DNA of 32,707 nt from an uncultured Mailhella sp. (GTDB lineage Bacteria > Desulfobacterota > Desulfovibrionia > Desulfovibrionales > Desulfovibrionaceae): NCBI RefSeq assembly GCF_905187505.1, contig NZ_CAJJIC010000013.1:1-32707 (forward strand), in the 5' to 3' direction. Positions 21,866-30,450 of the stretch are shown here, piece after piece. The notes beneath the pieces are model-generated. The model saw only the letters and a program-made list of their open reading frames with translations, was not told the origin of the DNA and did not search any database. The position numbers were made by a program, and so were the translations under genes. Position 1 is the stretch's first letter; every line of letters starts with the position of its first letter.

Positions 21866-24800
21866 ATGACACACCGTTCCATCCGCTTCGATCCTCAGGA
21901 CTATCAGCTTCTCACCATGATCAACAGGACGGTGACGAAAAGCCAGAAAGGACTGCCCAGCCTCATGCCTCAGCTCAGCCCTTCCGGCATCATGGAGCTG
22001 GCCGTTCCCGTGGAACTGCGCATGGCCTCGGCCGTTCTGCGCCTGCTCGACACGCTCTCGGAAGGCAGGGCCGACGACAGAATAGAGGCGCTTGCCGCCC
22101 TGCGCGACGAAGTGCTCGTCATGGCGCGCACGTCGCTGCGCATCAACACGGGGCGCGTGCTCGTGCAGCTCATGAAGGAACTCGTGCGCGCCCACGGCGA
22201 CTTTGAAACGCAGCTGCGCCTTGCCCACGACTTCCGGCAGGCGGCAAGCGGCCGTCACGCCGTGGTGCGCCGTCTGCTGCACCGCTACTTCATGCTCGAA
22301 ATGCCCGAGGACTGGAATCAGGCCGTGTTCGACAATCACGTGCACGACGCCAACACCAAGGGGCGCAAGAACGCCACGCACCTCATCATGGACGCGTGGC
22401 TCAAGGGCATACGTTCGCTCACCGTCATCTACTACAACTACGTCTCTCCCGAAGCGGCCAGCGAGCTCATACGCGCCGCGCGCATCATGGGCATCACCGT
22501 GCGCATAGGACTTCTGTTCCACGCGCCGCACATGGGACGTCTGGTCGATCTCATCTGGATTCCCCGAGGTTTCACCAACGACGAGGACTTCATCGCCTTT
22601 CTGTCCACCCCGGCCATGTCCACGCTCATGAACGAAGGCCGCGCCGCCACGCGCTGGCTGGAAAAGCGCATTCTCCATCTGCTCGAGGACTGGAACAAGA
22701 ACGAACGTCCCCGTCTGGCCTCCATGCTGCACGCCGTGCCGGCCCCTCTCGATCCGCACGACTTTCTGCTCTTTGTGGGACACGGGCAGGCCTCGCTGCT
22801 GCATCTGGCCGAATTCATCCACAAGAATCTCTTTGCCCTGCTTGAAAAACGCGCGCTCGACGTGCGCGGAGCGCTCGAATCTCCCGACACGCCGAACGAA
22901 CAGCGCGCGGAGCTTCTGCAGGAGCTCAGGACGCTTGACGGATTCACCACCGAAACCGTGCTTGCCCGTCTGAACGATCCCGAACTCTTCCCCAGAACGG
23001 CCACGCTTCAGAACGCCTGCGAGTCCTCCGACTGCCCGGACCTGCTCAATCAGACGCCCCTGCACCTGCTCACGCGCCTGTGCGAGCTCAAAAGCGGCTG
23101 CCGCATCACCCTGAACCTTGCGCGCCTCACCGCCGAAGACGTGCTCAATCTGCTCTGGGACTGCCAGGGCCGCATCACGCATCTTGAGCTCTTCAACCTC
23201 AAGGACTGGCAGAACGGCGACATGGAGCATCTGCAGTCCATCAACGAGCTTCAGCGTGCCATCAACGAAGGCAGCGTGCCGAGGCTCAAGCAGATCATCA
23301 TCGGCATGCTGCGCGAGGCCGGAGCCGCCCCCGGCATTTCCGAGGAAGACAGCTTCAGCACGCCGCGCGGCAGCGCCACGCTCCATTCCGCCGACGCCCC
23401 GAAGTCGCCGCGCGTGCGCAAGCTGCGCATCATTCTGCAGAACATTCCCGTGCTCTGCGGCTACTATCAGACCGCCAAGCTGTGCGCCACCATGGGCACG
23501 GACTCCACAAGCCGCCCGGGGCACCGCTACGGCATGGGCCTCGCCTATCCCGAAACGCTGCCGCTGCGCGCCCGCAGAGAACTCAACGATCCGCGCCGCT
23601 CGGCCCATCTTCTGCTGCCGCTGCGCACCGAGCTTCTCGAGCAGGTGACCTACAGTTCCGACGCCCCCGGCGAGGAACCTTCCCGTCTGGCCTCGTTCAT
23701 GCGCCGACTCCCGGGACTCCGACACTTCGGCAAGAACCGTCACACGGAATGGACGCCCGTTTCGGAAAACACCGTGGTCTGCAACGGCGGCAACTGTTCC
23801 ATAGCCACGGCCGACGCCGGTTCCACGCAGGGCAACATCATCACGCTCGGCGGCACGGACTCCGGCCTCTCCAACGGCTTCATGCCCGCCCCTCACGGCA
23901 GGGAAAGCCTGCTTGAAAAAAGCCGCTACCTCAACACCGGACTCGCCAACGCCCTGCGCGTCATCGTGGGCTTCATTCCCGCATGGCTCTCCTTTCTCTT
24001 CACGCAGACAGGCTGGCTCGCATGGCTCGGCGCACCGCTCTGGTTCCTCATTTCCGGCCTGCGCAACATTCTTCAGGCCGTGCTCGGCAGCGGCGGTCTG
24101 CACCGCTCCTCGGTGCTGCACTGGAAAAGCTACGTGAGCTGGTCCAGCCTGTACGTCTCGCTCATGTACAACGGACTGTCCGTGGTGCTTCTCGAACCCG
24201 TGCTGCGCTGCCACATACTGGAACAGGGCATGGGCATAAGCGCCGTCAACGCTCCCGTGGCCACCTACGCCGCGCTCATGGCCTGCTGCGGTCTCTACAA
24301 GGTGGCCACGCACCTCATGCGCGGCTTCTCCATGAAAAACATCCTCACGGACATAGGCTGCACGCTGATCTCCCTGCCGCTCGCCCTGATCATCCACGGC
24401 ATTCTTCTCTTTCTCGTCACATCCGCGGGCGGCAGCCCGGAATCTCTGGCGGCCGCGGCCGTGTTCGTGGTCAAGCTCGCCTCCGACACGGTCATCGGCA
24501 TCGTGGACGGCATCGTGGACAGGGAAAGCAACATCCGCAGGCGCATGGCCGACTACCGAAGCCGCCTGCACGAATCCCTCGCACTCTACGGCAAGCTTGA
24601 GGAGCTCTTCCCGGAAAAGAACGTCATGTCGCTTCTCGAAAGACCCGACGCCCTGCCCCGCACGCTGAACGCCATAGATCCGCGCCTGTGGCTCGACATG
24701 GTCATCAACGCCCTCGACCTCATGTACTTCTGGTTCTATCAGCCGAGGGCCAACTACGCCCTCGACCTCTTCGTGCGCCGCTTTTCGCGAAGCGAACGAC

Positions 24801-24982
24801 AGGTGCTTCTGCGCATGCAGCAGATTCTCATGCTTGAGCGTGAAGTCAGCCAGCTTCTGGTGGACGGTCTCGTGGGCCGCAATTTCGCCGCGCCGCTGTC
24901 GTTCTACCTTGCCAGAAACGAAGAGTATCTGCGTCAGATGAAGGCCGTTTGCCTGCCGGAGGAACAGCATCCGCGTCAGTGA
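21866..24982 (+). CDS. Large membrane protein of unknown function with PHP-like N-terminal segment
   Basis: 1038 residues; start chosen at 21866 (MTHRSIRFDPQDYQ), a weak CAGGT-type ribosome site; a start at 21815 is possible but less likely. Residues 1-150 are helical. Around 154-225, FDNHVHDANTKGR, then WLKGIRSLTVIYYNYV and MGITVRIGLLFHA resemble the first PHP-domain motifs (HxH, a-strand then gi.v..G), but later metal ligands are not evident. Residues about 390-640 contain LRR-like and low-complexity regions. From about 690 there are five to six transmembrane helices (NTGLANALRVIVGFIPAWLS, LYVSLMYNGLSVVLLE, ILTDIGCTLISLPLALIIHG, VVKLASDTVIGIVDGIV). The C-terminal 120 residues are soluble. 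No partner gene is close; it is followed by a terminator. Confidence 0.85.
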   Translation: MTHRSIRFDPQDYQLLTMINRTVTKSQKGLPSLMPQLSPSGIMELAVPVELRMASAVLRLLDTLSEGRADDRIEALAALRDEVLVMARTSLRINTGRVLVQLMKELVRAHGDFETQLRLAHDFRQAASGRHAVVRRLLHRYFMLEMPEDWNQAVFDNHVHDANTKGRKNATHLIMDAWLKGIRSLTVIYYNYVSPEAASELIRAARIMGITVRIGLLFHAPHMGRLVDLIWIPRGFTNDEDFIAFLSTPAMSTLMNEGRAATRWLEKRILHLLEDWNKNERPRLASMLHAVPAPLDPHDFLLFVGHGQASLLHLAEFIHKNLFALLEKRALDVRGALESPDTPNEQRAELLQELRTLDGFTTETVLARLNDPELFPRTATLQNACESSDCPDLLNQTPLHLLTRLCELKSGCRITLNLARLTAEDVLNLLWDCQGRITHLELFNLKDWQNGDMEHLQSINELQRAINEGSVPRLKQIIIGMLREAGAAPGISEEDSFSTPRGSATLHSADAPKSPRVRKLRIILQNIPVLCGYYQTAKLCATMGTDSTSRPGHRYGMGLAYPETLPLRARRELNDPRRSAHLLLPLRTELLEQVTYSSDAPGEEPSRLASFMRRLPGLRHFGKNRHTEWTPVSENTVVCNGGNCSIATADAGSTQGNIITLGGTDSGLSNGFMPAPHGRESLLEKSRYLNTGLANALRVIVGFIPAWLSFLFTQTGWLAWLGAPLWFLISGLRNILQAVLGSGGLHRSSVLHWKSYVSWSSLYVSLMYNGLSVVLLEPVLRCHILEQGMGISAVNAPVATYAALMACCGLYKVATHLMRGFSMKNILTDIGCTLISLPLALIIHGILLFLVTSAGGSPESLAAAAVFVVKLASDTVIGIVDGIVDRESNIRRRMADYRSRLHESLALYGKLEELFPEKNVMSLLERPDALPRTLNAIDPRLWLDMVINALDLMYFWFYQPRANYALDLFVRRFSRSERQVLLRMQQILMLEREVSQLLVDGLVGRNFAAPLSFYLARNEEYLRQMKAVCLPEEQHPRQ

Positions 24983-25022
24983 TGACGGATGATGCGGGCC
25001 GAAGGCCCGAAGCAGCGAACAG

Positions 25023-25055
25023 GGGGAGCTCCGCACATGGACGCTCCCCTTTTTT
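25023..25055 (+). terminator. Terminator of the 1038-residue protein gene
   Basis: GGGGAGC and GCTCCCC enclose a further TCC/GGA pairing and are followed by six T, 41 bases past the stop. Confidence 0.85.
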
Positions 25056-25247
25056 GACGCCATCCCCAGTCGGGCGGCGGAACGAAAAGAATCCGTCCTG
25101 CGGATTCGGCCGGAAGTCCGTTCTTTGAACACGAAAGACAGCGTTCCCAGCAGGGCTGAGAAGGCCGCAGGCCGGCGCCGTGCCCTCGGGCTGCTCGCCC
25201 GTCCGCAGCAGAAACAGGCTCAAGGCGTCGAAAGGCCTTCCGGCATG

Positions 25248-25269
25248 AAAAAAATGGGAAAGAAGTCCC
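25248..25269 (-). terminator. Weak terminator of trmL
   Basis: On the minus strand GGGA, a short loop and TCCC are followed by A and seven T. The stem is short, but the T-run is long. A GC-rich hairpin also overlaps the trmL stop codon. Confidence 0.45.
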
Positions 25270-25288
25270 CCGTCCCGAATCTCCGGCG

Positions 25289-25756
25289 TCACGCCGGCCA
25301 CGCGTCCAGCCCGTTCAGGGAGGCCAGAGCCATGTAGAGGATGATGCCCGCAGAGGTGGAGAGATTGAGGCTTCGTATGCAGCTTTTCACCGGAATGCGC
25401 ACGTGCTCCGAGGCCATGGCCTGTACCTCGGCGGGCAGCCCCGAGGATTCCGGGCCGAAAAGCAGGCTGTCCTTCGGGGAGAAGGCGAAGCGGTGCACGT
25501 CGCTTCCGCCACGCGCGCTGGTGGATATCAGGCGTCGCCCGGCGCCGTCCGCCTGAAGATAGACCTCGAGGGAAGGCCACACGGACACGTCCACGTGCGG
25601 CCAGTAGTCGAGTCCGGCCCGGCGCAGGTGCCTGTCGTCGATGGAAAAGCCCAGAGGCTCGATGAGATGCAGACGCGTGCCCGTGCCCGCGCACAGTCTT
25701 GCGATGTTGCCGGTGTTCGGCGGAATTTCGGGATGGTACAGAACGATGTGCAGCAT
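25289..25756 (-). CDS. trmL: tRNA (cytidine(34)-2'-O)-methyltransferase
   Basis: 155 residues, the usual length for TrmL/YibK (153-160). SPOUT-class knotted methyltransferase that 2'-O-methylates the wobble base of tRNA-Leu. Motifs: HIVLYHPEIPPNTGNIARLC, the SAM pocket LLFGPESSGLP, and the knot-forming IRSLNLSTSAGIILYMAL. The start at 25756 gives the canonical N-terminus; the ribosome site is weak. The stop codon lies in the three-base loop of a six-pair GC hairpin (25283-25297). The neighbouring gene toward 26092 encodes a microprotein on the same strand. Confidence 0.93.
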   Translation of the reverse strand: MLHIVLYHPEIPPNTGNIARLCAGTGTRLHLIEPLGFSIDDRHLRRAGLDYWPHVDVSVWPSLEVYLQADGAGRRLISTSARGGSDVHRFAFSPKDSLLFGPESSGLPAEVQAMASEHVRIPVKSCIRSLNLSTSAGIILYMALASLNGLDAWPA

Positions 25757-26002
25757 GACGTTTCCGAAAGAAGCCGGTTCGAAGCGCCCGGGCGAAACCA
25801 AAGAAAAACGTCCGGGCCTGAAAGCGCGGACGTCACGAAAGACGGCGGACGAATGCCCGCCGCAGCAAAAGAAACGAACATCGAAAGGCGGACGCCCGAA
25901 TACGGGGCGCGTTTCGGACGAACGCGCCAGGCTGACGCGAAGGAGCCCGCCGTCACGACGGACAGACCCGCCGAGGGGACGCGGCAGAATGCCGCACCCG
26001 CA

Positions 26003-26092
26003 TCAGTGATGCTTGTTGGGGCTCGTCTTCTTGATGTAGGTAAGGGCGCAGATCACCGAGATGATGCCGACGAAGAAGAAAAGGTAGTCCAT
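26003..26092 (-). CDS. 29-residue membrane microprotein
   Basis: The frame encodes MDYLFFFVGIISVICALTYI followed by a basic tail, KKTSPNKHH. AGGAG lies seven bases before the ATG at 26092, an excellent ribosome site. One transmembrane helix (about residues 3-20) precedes a positive tail, predicting an N-out, C-in single-pass inner-membrane protein. Small single-helix proteins often bind and regulate larger membrane complexes; the partner here is unknown. It is 240 bases upstream of trmL on the same strand and divergent from the PHP phosphatase. The frame is too short for ordinary gene finders. Confidence 0.65.
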   Translation of the reverse strand: MDYLFFFVGIISVICALTYIKKTSPNKHH

Positions 26093-26315
26093 GACGCTCT
26101 CCTGTGCTTGTGATGCCCCTGAACGGGCGAACGATGCCTGTCCACCATATCCCTTCCAGGCGCTTTCCGCAAGAGCGGCAGGGGGAAACGACGCTCCCTT
26201 TTTCCTTTCAAACGGCGGACTGGCGCCGAATCGAAGCCCGGTGCGCGCATTGCGGGCCGAAGCCGCCTGCGCTATCATGCCCCGGAAAAACCTTCACTCA
26301 TGCAGGAATGACGCC

Positions 26316-27149
26316 ATGATACGAGTCGATCTTCATACGCACACCAACCACTCCCACGCACGGGACAGCGTCCGGCAGATGTTCGAGGCCGGACAGGAAA
26401 AGGGCCTTCTCGTGCAGGGATTCTCCGAACATTCGCCGAGGCCCGAAGGCTACGACTATCCCGAGGAATACCGGGAGCACCTGGCCGCCACCTTCGACGA
26501 CTATCTTGCCGAAGTGTCGGCCATGAAGGCCGAACAGGCCCCGCGCGGCATACGCGTGCTGCTCGGCCTCGAAGTGGACTGGCTCGAAGACGAAGTGCCC
26601 TATCTGCGGGAGATGACGGCGGCCCACGAGTACGACTATCTCATCGCGGGCATCCACTTTCTCGGCCGCTGGGGCTTCGATTCCGCCGCCTCCGACTGGG
26701 CGCCGCTGTCCTTCGAGGAGCGCTGCGCGCTGTACGAGCGCTACTACCGCACCATGAAGGCCATGGCCGAAACGAAGATGTTCAACATCGTGGCCCATCC
26801 CGACCTCATCAAAATCTTCTCCGTGGACGATTTTCACCGCTGGCTGGATGCTCCCGGAAGCATGGATCTCATAGGCGACGCGCTCTCGGCCGTGCGCGAC
26901 GCGGGCATGGCCATGGAAATTTCCTCCGCCGGTCTGCGCAAGCCCTGCCGGGAAATCTACCCCGGACCGAAGATTCTGAAGCTCGCCAGAAATCTCGGCC
27001 TGCCCGTCACCTTCGCCTCGGACAGCCACGCCACGGAACAGGTGGCCTGGAACTTCGACACCCTTGCCCGCTGCGCCGCCGCCGAAGGCTGGAAGGAAAG
27101 TCTGGTCTTCTGCCGGGGCGACGTGACGGCCATGCCCTTCGTCGACTGA
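26316..27149 (+). CDS. PHP-family histidinol-phosphatase-like hydrolase
   Basis: 277 residues; ATG at 26316 behind AGGA. Polymerase/histidinol-phosphatase (PHP) fold metal-dependent phosphatase, cytoplasmic. Motifs: VDLHTHTNHSHARD (His7/His9), GFSEHSP, LLGLEVDW, IVAHPDLIKIF and, near the end, FASDSHA. This is the HisK/HisJ pattern, with all the metal-ligand motifs present. Length is standard (about 270). It could dephosphorylate histidinol phosphate, but no other his gene is near, so a different phosphomonoester is possible. It ends before an intrinsic terminator. Confidence 0.88.
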   Translation: MIRVDLHTHTNHSHARDSVRQMFEAGQEKGLLVQGFSEHSPRPEGYDYPEEYREHLAATFDDYLAEVSAMKAEQAPRGIRVLLGLEVDWLEDEVPYLREMTAAHEYDYLIAGIHFLGRWGFDSAASDWAPLSFEERCALYERYYRTMKAMAETKMFNIVAHPDLIKIFSVDDFHRWLDAPGSMDLIGDALSAVRDAGMAMEISSAGLRKPCREIYPGPKILKLARNLGLPVTFASDSHATEQVAWNFDTLARCAAAEGWKESLVFCRGDVTAMPFVD

Positions 27150-27210
27150 GCAACCCGCAGGGCGGCGCGCCGGTCCGTACGGCACGCCTTTTCCGCCTCA
27201 GACTTCCGTT

Positions 27211-27238
27211 GCGCCGGGGAAGATGCCCCGGCGCTTTT
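27211..27238 (+). terminator. Terminator after the PHP phosphatase
   Basis: GCGCCGGGG-AAGATG-CCCCGGCGC with TTTT. Nine pairs. Confidence 0.85.
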
Positions 27239-27299
27239 CATTTCCGTCCTTCTTCCGCCGTCATGCGCAGCTCTGCAACAATTTGCAAGCATTCCGCCC

Positions 27300-27327
27300 T
27301 TGGCACGGGCTCAAAGCGTGGTTATCC
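27300..27327 (+). promoter_or_regulatory. Candidate htpX promoter
   Basis: TTGGCA (27300-27305), a 16-base spacer and TTATCC (27322-27327), about 40 bases before the htpX start. The -35 matches five of six consensus bases; the -10 is poor. A sigma-54 site (GG...GC) was considered, but the spacing is wrong. Confidence 0.4.
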
Positions 27328-27367
27328 TTTCCTCCATGGCCTTCATGACCACAACACAGGAGCAAAC

Positions 27368-28228
27368 ATGACCAGCCAACTCAAGACCCTTCTGCTCATG
27401 GCCGGCCTTTCCGCCGTTCTCATCGTCATGGGCAGCGCTCTCGGCGGCCGTCAGGGCATCATCATCGCCCTGGTCTTCGCCGTCATCATGAACATCGGAA
27501 GCTACTGGTTTTCCGACAAGATCGTGCTTTCCATGTACCGGGCGCAGGAGCTTGCTCCGGAAGACGCGCCCATGGTGCATCAGATAGTGGAAGAGCTCGC
27601 CCGAAGAGCCGGCGTGCCCAAGCCCCGCCTTTTCATCGTGCCGCAGGAAGCGCCCAACGCCTTCGCCACGGGTCGCGACCCGGAACACGGCGTCATTGCC
27701 GTGACGCAGGGCATCATGCAGCTTCTTCCGCCGGAGCAGCTGCGCGGCGTGCTGGCCCATGAAATGGCGCACATCGCCCATCGCGACATTCTCATCCAGA
27801 CCGTGGCGGGCGTGATCGCCTCGGCCATCACGGCCATAGCCAACATGCTGCAGTTCTCCATGATCTTCGGCGGCGCGCGCGACGAGGAGGGCAACAGCAA
27901 TCCTCTGGCCGCCATAGCCATGATGATTCTCGGCCCGCTGGCCGCCACCCTCATTCAGATGGCCATTTCCCGCCGACGCGAATACATGGCCGACGCCTCG
28001 GGCGCCGAGTACTGCGCCGATCCCATGGCCCTTGCCGGAGCGCTGAACAATCTCGACGCCTACAGCCGACACATTCCCATGCAGGCCAACCCGGCCACGG
28101 AAAACATGTTCATCGTGTCCCCGCTCACCGGCGACACCATGCGCCGCATGTTCAGCACCCATCCCCCCATGGAGGAGCGCATAGCCAACCTTCAGGAAAT
28201 GGCCCGCACCGGCCGTTATCCCGGCTAG
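27368..28228 (+). CDS. htpX: Membrane-bound zinc metalloprotease HtpX
   Basis: 286 residues; ATG at 27368 with AGGAG six bases upstream. M48-family protease that degrades misfolded inner-membrane proteins. N-terminal transmembrane segments (LKTLLLMAGLSAVLIVMGSA, GIIIALVFAVIMNIG) precede the zinc site HEMAH (His131, Glu132, His135), followed by a hydrophobic segment (VAGVIASAITAIANML). Glu205 in RRREYMADASG is the third zinc ligand. The C-terminal part ends FSTHPPMEERIANLQEMA. The length is the family norm (280-295). It is encoded alone, between two terminators. Confidence 0.96.
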   Translation: MTSQLKTLLLMAGLSAVLIVMGSALGGRQGIIIALVFAVIMNIGSYWFSDKIVLSMYRAQELAPEDAPMVHQIVEELARRAGVPKPRLFIVPQEAPNAFATGRDPEHGVIAVTQGIMQLLPPEQLRGVLAHEMAHIAHRDILIQTVAGVIASAITAIANMLQFSMIFGGARDEEGNSNPLAAIAMMILGPLAATLIQMAISRRREYMADASGAEYCADPMALAGALNNLDAYSRHIPMQANPATENMFIVSPLTGDTMRRMFSTHPPMEERIANLQEMARTGRYPG

Positions 28229-28258
28229 GCGTCCTTCAGGAAGAAAGACGACCTTTCG

Positions 28259-28294
28259 GGGCGGAGTCCGCATTCTGCGGGCCCCGCCCTTTTT
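28259..28294 (+). terminator. Terminator of htpX
   Basis: GGGCGG and CCGCCC enclose a second stem, CCGCA-TTC-TGCGG, followed by TTTTT. Confidence 0.85.
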
Positions 28295-28381
28295 CGCGCC
28301 TCACTTTCGCCTTGCTTTTCCTCCGGCTTTACGACACCCTTTCTGCAACTTCCGGCAGCCTTTTTCCGCACAGGACTTTTC

Positions 28382-29899
28382 ATGATGAAACCTCTCTTTT
28401 CCGCTCCCGACAGCTTTTCCCGGCGCGCGCTGGAACGGCTGTTTCCCATTCTCGACAGCGTCATGCCCATGAACGGCGCGCAGCGGCGCGACCTTGCCAT
28501 GGCCTGCCGCGACCTTTCCGCCATGCTCACCACGGAGCGCAACGCCCTCGCCCGTCCGTACTGGACCTCGCCGCGTCTCACCTCGGCATATCTGCGCTAT
28601 TTTCTGCCCTGGAATCTCGTGCGTCTCTCCGCCCTGCTGCCCGGCCTCGACTTCGGCCGCATTCCCGACGCACCCGTCATTCTCGACATGGGCAGCGGCC
28701 CGCTCACTCTGCCCATCGCGCTGTGGATGTCCCGCCCGGACCTTCGCGAACGTCCCGTCACGCTCATCGCAAGCGACACCACGCCCCACATTCTGGAACT
28801 CGGCCGAAAGATTTTCGACGCGCTGCGCGCCGAGCTTTTCCCCGAAAGCCCCTGGACGCTGCGCACCATGCGCGCCTCGGTCACGCAGGCCCCGCGCCGC
28901 GTGTACGCAAAGTCCGGCAGCCTGTGGATGATGAGCATGGGCAACGTGCTCAACGAAATGGAGGAACGCCGCGCGAAACCCGGACATCAGATGACGGACC
29001 GAATGCGCGAGCTTCTGGAAAGCTCCGCGGAAATGCTGTGCGAAAACGGCCTTCTCCTCTCCGTGGAACCGGGCACGAGGCAGGGCGGACGCCTTGTGGC
29101 GCACCTTCGCAAAAGTGCCCTCGGCGGCGTGGAGGAAGAACCGGAATATGAGGATCTCACGGCCTTCGCCCTGCGTGAGGAACAGGCGGGTCGACGGACG
29201 GACGAAGAGGACGACTGGGACGACGACATGGACGATTTCGGCCTGCCGCCCCTGTTCATGCCGCTTTCCCCCTGCCCCCATGCCGGAAGCTGCCCCATGC
29301 TGGACAGGCGCACCACGGCATGGTGCCACATGAACGCCCCGGCCGACCACGCGCCCGAGTCGCTGCGCGCCCTTTCCGCCCGCGCCGGTCTCGACAAGGA
29401 CTCCGTCAGCCTGTCCTTCCTGCTCATGCGCAGAATGAGCCTGGAAGAAATCGAAGCGTTCACGCCCCCCGAACGACCGGAAAGCCGCCGCGTTCCCGCC
29501 CGCATCATTTCCGACGCCTTCATGGTGCCGGGCTATCCCGGACGCGCCCGCTACGCCTGCTCGCCCCTCGGCCTTTCGCTCATTCCGAACTCTTCCCATC
29601 TGCCCGCCGGCGCGCTCTGCGAAGCCCGCGTCACCCGCGAAAGAGACATGAAGTCCCGCGCCGTCATTCTTTCTCTCGAAGACGCCCCCGGCCGTTTCCG
29701 TCACGCCCCTGACGCGCGTGAGGATCGCCGCCGCGACGGACGAGGTGAAACGGCATCGCGGCGCGAACGGCCCGGACAGCGCCGGGAACGGCAGAAACGC
29801 GACGCCGGACGCTCCCCCGGGACGGACGGCGGCAGAAAAAAAAGCCCGGCAGCCTTCCGCCGCGAGGACCGCAAAGGCCGCTCCTTCCGCCGGGGCTGA
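28382..29899 (+). CDS. Rsm22-like methyltransferase with candidate [4Fe-4S] cysteines
   Basis: 505 residues; start at 28382 behind AGGA (a second Met follows). Class-I SAM fold: ILDMGSGPLTLPIALWM is motif I (about 100-115), then TLIASDTTPHILELGRK. The segment CPHAGSCPML and later AWCHMN give Cys298, Cys304 and Cys315, and Cys393 in RYACSPLG completes the four-cysteine set of Rsm22/METTL17-type proteins, which hold an iron-sulfur cluster and act on the small ribosomal subunit. An acidic stretch (EEDDWDDDMDDFG, about 278-290) is inserted before the cysteines, and a ~65-residue Arg/Lys-rich tail follows the domain. Both look like RNA- or ribosome-contact features; this is inference. Confidence 0.85.
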   Translation: MMKPLFSAPDSFSRRALERLFPILDSVMPMNGAQRRDLAMACRDLSAMLTTERNALARPYWTSPRLTSAYLRYFLPWNLVRLSALLPGLDFGRIPDAPVILDMGSGPLTLPIALWMSRPDLRERPVTLIASDTTPHILELGRKIFDALRAELFPESPWTLRTMRASVTQAPRRVYAKSGSLWMMSMGNVLNEMEERRAKPGHQMTDRMRELLESSAEMLCENGLLLSVEPGTRQGGRLVAHLRKSALGGVEEEPEYEDLTAFALREEQAGRRTDEEDDWDDDMDDFGLPPLFMPLSPCPHAGSCPMLDRRTTAWCHMNAPADHAPESLRALSARAGLDKDSVSLSFLLMRRMSLEEIEAFTPPERPESRRVPARIISDAFMVPGYPGRARYACSPLGLSLIPNSSHLPAGALCEARVTRERDMKSRAVILSLEDAPGRFRHAPDAREDRRRDGRGETASRRERPGQRRERQKRDAGRSPGTDGGRKKSPAAFRREDRKGRSFRRG

Positions 29900-30018
29900 A
29901 ATCCCGGCATGCGCGCTTTTTCTGCGGCGCAAACACTTTGCCTCTGGCTTTTTTTCTCAAAAGGAGCATACTTTTTCCATCCGCCGCAGGCGGAGCATCC
30001 CTGCAAGGAGATCATCCC

Positions 30019-30450
30019 ATGAATTCCACCATCGCTCTCTTGGCCGCCGTTGTCGTCATCGTCATCATCGCGGTTCTCGTTCTGCGAAAGAAGAAATCCT
30101 CCGAGCCCGGTTCCGCCAAGCCCGAGAACGAAAAGCCTCAGGGCGATCAGGAACTCTATGCTCTCGGCATGAATCCCATTTCCGAAAAGCCCATCATGTA
30201 CGCCCTCACCACCTGCCAGCACTGCAAGAACACAAGAAAGTTCCTTGATGCCAACCATGTGGACTACATCGTCATCTATCTGGACGAGTATTCCGGCTCG
30301 CAGCGTTCCGATCTCATGGAAAAAGTGCGTACCTACAATCCTCGCGGAACGTTCCCCACGATTCTGGTGCCCGGGGGCAAGGTCATCGTGGGATTCCGCA
30401 AACAGCTCATGCAGGAGGCACTGCTTCATGACGCCGGAACAACTGCTTGA
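30019..30450 (+). CDS. Membrane-anchored glutaredoxin-like thiol-redox protein
   Basis: 143 residues; ATG at 30019 behind AAGGAG. An N-terminal helix (IALLAAVVVIVIIAVLVL, about 4-23) followed by RKKK predicts an N-out, C-in topology, placing the thioredoxin-fold domain in the cytoplasm. That domain has active-site Cys66-Gln-His-Cys69 (TTCQHC), the cis-Pro TFPT and a glycine-rich GGKVIVGF end. It belongs to the glutaredoxin/thioredoxin group. The gene overlaps the next by 23 bases, so synthesis is coupled. A partner role for the FTR-like protein is inferred from that overlap. Confidence 0.86.
   Translation: MNSTIALLAAVVVIVIIAVLVLRKKKSSEPGSAKPENEKPQGDQELYALGMNPISEKPIMYALTTCQHCKNTRKFLDANHVDYIVIYLDEYSGSQRSDLMEKVRTYNPRGTFPTILVPGGKVIVGFRKQLMQEALLHDAGTTA

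Noticed and set aside
21830..25132. Open frame of about 1100 codons antisense to the 1038-residue protein
   Set aside because: It mirrors the codon bias of the sense gene (rich in His, Val, Glu, Ala and Gly), has no ribosome site or recognisable domain, and the sense frame has membrane helices and a terminator.
27300..27327. Sigma-54 promoter before htpX
   Set aside because: TGGCACG is present, but the downstream GC is two bases out of the required spacing.
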